Of a stretch of 10,718 nucleotides of DNA, positions 7,439-10,718 are shown in pieces. The DNA is from Melioribacteraceae bacterium (GTDB taxonomy: Bacteria > Bacteroidota > Ignavibacteria > Ignavibacteriales > Melioribacteraceae). The position numbers were made by a program, and so were the translations under genes. How positions within the stretch are numbered: the stretch's first letter is position 1; every line of letters begins with the position of its first letter. Under the pieces are notes generated by a model. The model searched no databases. It was not told the DNA's origin and saw only the letters and a list, made by a program, of their open reading frames with translations. The stretch spans positions 1 through 10,718 of the forward strand of contig JALSTL010000115.1 of the NCBI GenBank assembly GCA_026983755.1, written 5' to 3'.

Positions 7439-7756
7439 ATGTCCGGTACCTCAAAATACGATTTGCTCCTTAAAGAGATTAACGAAATTGAAAAATATGT
7501 TCATACTTTTGTGAGTAAAAATCAAGAATTGCAAAAAGAAAAAAACGAATTGGAAGAAAAAGTAGCAAAGTTAAATAATGATAACAAAATATTAATTTCA
7601 AAAATTAACGAATTGGAAAAAAAAGCCAATAGTGCGGAAGTAAACATTACGTCAATATTAAGTAAAAAAAAGTTAAACGTTAATGAAAGGGAAAACCTAA
7701 AGAATCAGATTGACGAATTAATTGAAAAAATAGATTATCATATTCAATCGCTTTAG
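7439..7756 (+). CDS. Small coiled-coil protein of unknown function (ZapB-like position)
   Basis: I do not recognise a defined family. The 105-aa product is almost wholly charged coiled coil: heptad-like Leu/Ile spacing runs from about residue 10 to 65 ('LQKEKNELEEKVAKLNNDNK'), and a second predicted helix, 'NLKNQIDELIEKIDYHIQSL' (86-105), closes the protein. There is no signal peptide, membrane segment or Cys. It starts one base after the pheT stop, with the ribosome site AGAGG (7429-7433) inside the pheT end, so the two are surely co-transcribed and probably translationally coupled. zapA follows after 53 bp. Size, coiled-coil nature and the zapA neighbour suggest a division-associated partner analogous to E. 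coli ZapB (81-aa coiled coil that binds ZapA). That role is inferred from context, not homology. Confidence 0.85.
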   Translation: MSGTSKYDLLLKEINEIEKYVHTFVSKNQELQKEKNELEEKVAKLNNDNKILISKINELEKKANSAEVNITSILSKKKLNVNERENLKNQIDELIEKIDYHIQSL

Positions 7757-7809
7757 GCAAAGTTTTTAAATTTTTAAAAACAAATTTTAAGAATAAGAAT
7801 AGAAATTTA

Positions 7810-8109
7810 ATGTCGAACAAAAAGAAGCTAAAAGTAAAAATATTTGATAAAGAATTTTCACTATTAGTAGAAAATGAAGATATTGCAGCGGACTTGGCAA
7901 AGTACGTAAGTAAAATTATGGAAGATACAAGTAAAGAATTGGATGGACAGCCAACCGAAACAATAGCTATAATTGCTGCACTAAATATTGCATATGATTT
8001 ATCAATGGAAAAAAATAAATTCAAAGAATTTAGCATACAAGCAACAGATAGGATTAAAAAAGTTAAGCTTCTTTTGGAACAATCCGGCGTTGAATCTATT
8101 CCGTCTTAA
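7810..8109 (+). CDS. zapA: Cell division protein ZapA
   Basis: ZapA binds FtsZ at midcell and bundles its protofilaments, stabilising the Z ring. The 99 aa are normal for the family. The N-terminal part 'LKVKIFDKEFSLLVENEDIAADLAKYV' (about 7-33) has the strand-strand-helix layout of ZapA, with the 'D..FSL' turn. 'ETIAIIAALNIAYDLSMEK' (about 50-68) is the typical 'ALNIA.EL' helix leading into the C-terminal coiled-coil dimer region. No Shine-Dalgarno precedes the ATG. The 53-bp gap before it contains a weak AT-only inverted repeat (7762-7781) and no terminator, so it is likely co-transcribed with pheT and the coiled-coil gene. The 6S RNA candidate begins directly after its stop, matching the zapA-ssrS neighbourhood of gamma-proteobacteria. 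Confidence 0.93.
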   Translation: MSNKKKLKVKIFDKEFSLLVENEDIAADLAKYVSKIMEDTSKELDGQPTETIAIIAALNIAYDLSMEKNKFKEFSIQATDRIKKVKLLLEQSGVESIPS

Positions 8110-8112
8110 GTT

Positions 8113-8311
8113 TTCCGCACTGTCAATTCACAAATGAAAAACTAACAACGTAAAACAGGGTTACTGACTTGCGGCGTGTATTACAGGCCTCATTCCGTTT
8201 TTCGGAACTTGCTTAACAGCAGGCAGTGGACGTAAAAAGCGTCGGGCGGTTTCCCACATTGCTTAGGATGAGTTTTTCCATCCTGGAGTTGGCAGTTGCG
8301 GATTTTTTTTT
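8113..8311 (+). ncRNA. ssrS: 6S RNA candidate (global regulator of RNA polymerase)
   Basis: A structured stretch, clearly richer in G+C than its surroundings and without an ORF, fills the zapA-rny gap. Its ends form a long closing stem: 8114-8129 pairs with 8286-8302 through about 16 base pairs (TCCGCA with TGCGGA, CTGTCAA with TTGGCAG, one bulged T8296). Inside lie an A-rich 5' single strand (8130-8157), a 3'-side hairpin AGGATG/CATCCT (8265-8284), a small hairpin GACG/CGTC (8229-8243), GGG/CCC with weak adjoining pairs (8158-8169/8244-8255), and an apical hairpin TTCCG-TTTTT-CGGAA (8193-8207). A rod of about 190 nt with a closing stem, open centre and apical arm is the 6S architecture, and the position after zapA equals that of E. 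coli ssrS. Nine T residues end it. I have not matched a covariance model; another structured RNA is possible. Confidence 0.65.
8286..8311 (+). terminator. Terminator of the 6S-like RNA, in front of rny
   Basis: The 3' arm of the closing stem (8286-8302, ending TTGCGGA) runs straight into nine T residues (8303-8311). The pairing arm is at the RNA's own 5' end (8114-8129), so termination would depend on folding of the whole RNA; I see no good local hairpin next to the T tract. The tract ends 18 nt before the rny ATG. Confidence 0.6.
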
Positions 8312-8329
8312 GTTCTTTTGGAGGAATAT

Positions 8330-9880
8330 ATGGAAATAGGTATAATTTTAATAGTTTTTATTATTGCGCTTTTAATCGGATGGTTTGCTCATGCTTTTTC
8401 CGGTAAAAATAAAATTAAAAGTGCCAAAGAAAGAGCTTCTATTATTATCGAAAATGCAGAAAAAGAAGCTAAAAATCTTAAAAGAGAAAAATTACTTGAA
8501 GTTAAAGACGAATGGCTTAAAAAAAAGCAAGAGTTCGATAATGAAATGAACCATCGTAGGCAGAAAAACCAAAACTACGAAAAAAAACTTGAAGTAAGAG
8601 AAGAAAGCATCGAAAGAAAATTTGAGCTGATTACTCAAAAAGAAAGACAGTTGAAACAAATTGAAAATCAATTGTCAAAAAAACAAGAGTTGTTAGATAG
8701 AAAAATTAATGAAGTTGAAAAACTTAAAAGCGAACAAAATATCAGACTGGAAAAAACGGCAGGTCTTACTACAGATGAAGCAAAAAAAATGCTCATGGAA
8801 AATCTTATAGACAAAGCTAAATCCGATGCTTCTCAATACATTAACGATATAAAAGACCAAGCTAAAGCCGATGCAAAAAAAGAAGCACAAAAAATTATTG
8901 TAAATGCAATTCAAAAAACAGCCGTTGATCATTCCGTAGAGTCCACTGTTTCGGTAGTTCAAATTAAAAACGATGAAATGAAAGGTAGAATTATAGGCAG
9001 AGAAGGGCGAAACATACGTGCTTTTGAAGCCGCCACCGGTGTTGATGTTATTGTTGATGATACACCGGAAGCTGTTATTCTATCCGCTTTTGATCAATTC
9101 AGAAGAGAGATAGCCAGAATATCTTTGGAAAGATTAATTAACGACGGACGAATTCATCCGGCGAGAATTGAAGATGTGGTTAAAAAAGTTACATCGGAAC
9201 TTGATGAAGAAATTCAAAAAGAAGGTGAAAATGTATTGTTACAACTTGGCATTCACGGGGTTAAAAGAGAATTGGTAAAATATTTGGGAAGAATGAAATA
9301 CCGCTCAAGTTACGGTCAGAATTTATTGCAGCACAGTATAGAAGTTGCCTATATTTCCGGATTTATGGCGGCAGAACTTGGCTTTGACCAACAAATTGCC
9401 AAAAGAGCAGGTTTGTTTCACGATATTGGTAAAACAGTTGATAAAAGCATTGAAGGTCCGCATGCTTTATTAGGTGCCGATATGTTAAAACGTTATAAAG
9501 AACACCCGATTGTTATTAATGCCGCCGGTAGCCATCACGAAGATATTGAAATGACTCATCCTATTTCCGCTTTGGTTCAAGCTGCCGATGCTATAAGCGG
9601 AGCAAGACCCGGTGCCCGCAGAGAACCTCTTGAAGGTTATGTAAAACGATTGGAAAACTTGGAGGAAATTGCAAATACTTTTGACGGTGTTGCAAAAACT
9701 TATGCTATTCAAGCCGGAAGGGAAGTTAGAGTTGTTGTGGAACCTGATAAAGCCGACGATTCCACTTCGGAAAAATTAGCTAACGATATAGCTTCTAAAA
9801 TTCAAGAAGAAATGCAGTATCCCGGACAAATTAAAATTACGGTTATTAGAGAAGTAAGAAAAATTGCTTATGCCAAATAA
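8330..9880 (+). CDS. rny: Ribonuclease Y (membrane-anchored endoribonuclease)
   Basis: RNase Y starts mRNA decay by endonucleolytic cleavage at the inner face of the cytoplasmic membrane. From ATG 8330 the product has 516 aa (B. subtilis 520). Order: one N-terminal membrane helix ('IGIILIVFIIALLIGWFAHAF', about 3-23); a long charged coiled coil (about 30-185); a KH RNA-binding domain with the GxxG loop GREG (223-226) in 'GRIIGREGRNIRAFE'; and an HD catalytic domain with the first His in 'LQHSIEVA' (H335), the metal-binding pair H364-D365 in 'LFHDIGK', and 'GSHHED' (400-405). It ends in the family's 'IREVRKIAYAK'. I prefer ATG 8330 over TTG 8318 because GGAGG (8320-8324) lies five bases before it, and the TTG overlaps that site. 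With the 6S-like terminator 18 nt upstream, read-through or a promoter within the RNA gene is needed. Confidence 0.97.
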   Translation: MEIGIILIVFIIALLIGWFAHAFSGKNKIKSAKERASIIIENAEKEAKNLKREKLLEVKDEWLKKKQEFDNEMNHRRQKNQNYEKKLEVREESIERKFELITQKERQLKQIENQLSKKQELLDRKINEVEKLKSEQNIRLEKTAGLTTDEAKKMLMENLIDKAKSDASQYINDIKDQAKADAKKEAQKIIVNAIQKTAVDHSVESTVSVVQIKNDEMKGRIIGREGRNIRAFEAATGVDVIVDDTPEAVILSAFDQFRREIARISLERLINDGRIHPARIEDVVKKVTSELDEEIQKEGENVLLQLGIHGVKRELVKYLGRMKYRSSYGQNLLQHSIEVAYISGFMAAELGFDQQIAKRAGLFHDIGKTVDKSIEGPHALLGADMLKRYKEHPIVINAAGSHHEDIEMTHPISALVQAADAISGARPGARREPLEGYVKRLENLEEIANTFDGVAKTYAIQAGREVRVVVEPDKADDSTSEKLANDIASKIQEEMQYPGQIKITVIREVRKIAYAK

Positions 9881-9993
9881 GTCCGCTTTATCTAACCCGA
9901 TATTTTTTTTAACATTGAATAAAATTTGTTCGGTTATTAAAATACATTGCCTTTTATCTTGTTTTTTTTAGCTTAAATTTAATTGGTTTTGTT

Positions 9994-10596
9994 ATGAAAA
10001 AATTAATAATTGGTATTACCGGCGGAATAGGTTCTGGCAAATCCACTGTGGCAAATTTTTATAAATCATTAGGTTATCCCGTTTTAAAGGCAGATGATAT
10101 AGCAAAAAAAATAATGGTTGACGATAATAAAATTGTTTCAAGTATAAAAAAACAATTCGGCGTTAATTCATATTCGGGTTATAAACTTAATAGAAAATAT
10201 TTGGCCAAAAAAGTTTTTGGCCATCCGGAAAATCTTGCAAAACTAAATAAAATTGTTCATCCTAAAACAATTGCCGAAATTAAAAAAGAAGCCGAAAACT
10301 ATCTTAAAAAAAATGATATGGTTTTTGTTGAAGCGGCAATTTTATTCGAAGCTAACTGGGAATATCTTTTTGATTATATTATTTTAATTGTTTCGGATGA
10401 AAACACCAGAATCAAAAGAATTATAGATAGGGATAATACTAACGTTAATGATGTCAAAAGTAGAATTATGCATCAGTTACCCGACAATATAAAACAGAGT
10501 AAAGCGGATTTCATTATTGTAAATGATACTTCACTTAAAGAATTAAAAGAGAAATCAAGATTTATTGTTTCAGTAATAAAAAAAATTTCCCATTAA
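9994..10596 (+). CDS. coaE: Dephospho-CoA kinase
   Basis: Catalyses the last step of coenzyme A synthesis, ATP-dependent phosphorylation of the ribose 3'-OH of dephospho-CoA. The 200 aa fit the family (E. coli 206). The P-loop GGIGSGKS is at 10-17. 'VLKADDIAKKI' (30-40) contains D34, matching the conserved Asp of the family. 'LNKIVHPKT', 'EAAILFEANWEYLFDYIILI' and the lid-like stretch 'RIKRIIDRDNTNVNDVKSRI' follow, then 'QLPDNIKQSKADFIIVNDTSL', the typical C-terminal 'A D.vI.N..sl' signature. No Shine-Dalgarno is visible. A 113-bp AT-rich gap separates it from rny; I found no convincing terminator or promoter there, so co-transcription with rny is possible. Confidence 0.96.
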   Translation: MKKLIIGITGGIGSGKSTVANFYKSLGYPVLKADDIAKKIMVDDNKIVSSIKKQFGVNSYSGYKLNRKYLAKKVFGHPENLAKLNKIVHPKTIAEIKKEAENYLKKNDMVFVEAAILFEANWEYLFDYIILIVSDENTRIKRIIDRDNTNVNDVKSRIMHQLPDNIKQSKADFIIVNDTSLKELKEKSRFIVSVIKKISH

Positions 10597-10621
10597 CATT
10601 TCATATTATTAAAACTCTTTT

Positions 10622-10653
10622 CTTGACTACTTCTAATACTTCAATTATGTTTG
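10622..10653 (+). promoter_or_regulatory. Bacteroidota-type promoter candidate downstream of coaE
   Basis: CTTG (10622-10625) is followed after exactly 20 nt by TATGTTTG (10646-10653), a perfect TAnnTTTG -7 element. Spacing and elements equal those of the tRNA-Leu promoter candidate. It would start transcription near 10660, about 38 nt before the ATG at 10698. No hairpin terminator is visible after coaE. Confidence 0.42.
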
Positions 10654-10697
10654 TTTATACATTTTATAAATATTTCATTCATTAAAACGTAATTGCA

Positions 10698-10718
10698 ATG
10701 TTGAATAAAATTATTGTA
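10698..10718 (+). CDS. Possible start of the next gene (cut by window edge)
   Basis: An ATG at 10698 opens a frame reading MLNKIIV to the end of the window. Seven codons say nothing about function. The support is the promoter-like element at 10622-10653 and the lack of stops; no Shine-Dalgarno precedes it, as with other genes here that begin transcription units. Confidence 0.3.

Noticed and set aside
7762..7781. AT-only inverted repeat GTTTTTAAA-TT-TTTAAAAAC before zapA
   Set aside because: Its stem is almost wholly A-T pairs in an A/T-run region, so it would be a weak hairpin; coincidence is likely.
7680..8036. Minus-strand ORF of 118 aa opposite zapA
   Set aside because: It overlaps two convincing + strand genes and shows only antisense-type composition.
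8113..8311. SRP RNA, tmRNA or RNase P RNA in the zapA-rny gap
   Set aside because: No SRP domain IV GGAA loop with its AGCA partner, no tag reading frame, and no conserved GAGGAAAGTCC of RNase P; the length is wrong for tmRNA and RNase P.
8318..8320. TTG as the rny start
   Set aside because: It overlaps the GGAGG ribosome site that fits ATG 8330, and would add four non-conserved residues before the membrane helix.
9893..9936. Terminator between rny and coaE (TAACCCGA ... TCGGTTA)
   Set aside because: The pairing needs a bulge and a loop of more than 25 nt, and no T tract follows directly.
1..10718. Mobile element, CRISPR array, toxin-antitoxin or defence system
   Set aside because: No transposase, integrase, spaced direct repeats or effector genes are visible, and gene content and composition are uniformly housekeeping.

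Overview
This window is a chromosomal housekeeping segment from an AT-rich bacterium (roughly one third G+C by eye), most likely of the Bacteroidota/Chlorobiota/Ignavibacteriota group. Three things point there. PheS carries the motif-2 signature 'RVYRNEAIS...FHQVEGL' and 'HPARDMQDTYFL' typical of that group. Two upstream regions match the Bacteroidota-type promoter (TTG, 20-nt spacer, TAnnTTTG). The gene order zapA - rny is also familiar there. Against a classical Bacteroidia genome, several genes have good Shine-Dalgarno sequences (infC, rplT, rny). The phylum is an inference.

Layout, all on the + strand. The 3' part of a fructosamine-kinase-family gene enters from the left edge (1-410). A promoter-like element (473-504) precedes tRNA-Leu(UAA) and tRNA-Val(GAC), which end in a strong intrinsic terminator (747-769). 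Only 14 nt later begins the classical translation operon thrS - infC - rpmI - rplT, closed by a second terminator (3850-3894). After a 189-bp gap holding a perfect 17-bp palindrome come pheS - pheT, a small coiled-coil gene one nucleotide after pheT, and zapA. Between zapA and rny lies a structured, comparatively GC-rich stretch that I interpret as 6S RNA (about 8113-8311), ending in nine T residues 18 nt before the rny start. Then come rny (RNase Y) and coaE. At the right edge a second promoter-like element precedes the probable first codons of another gene.

Together the genes serve protein synthesis (two tRNAs, ThrRS, both PheRS subunits, IF3, L35, L20), cell division (ZapA and perhaps the coiled-coil protein), transcription control and RNA decay (6S RNA, RNase Y) and coenzyme A synthesis (CoaE). 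No mobile element, CRISPR array or defence system is visible. The window is mostly ordinary; the interest lies in regulation. infC appears to start at an ATC codon behind a very strong Shine-Dalgarno. Two stable-RNA terminators sit directly in front of protein genes. The pheS palindrome and the uncharacterised coiled-coil protein beside zapA also deserve a look.
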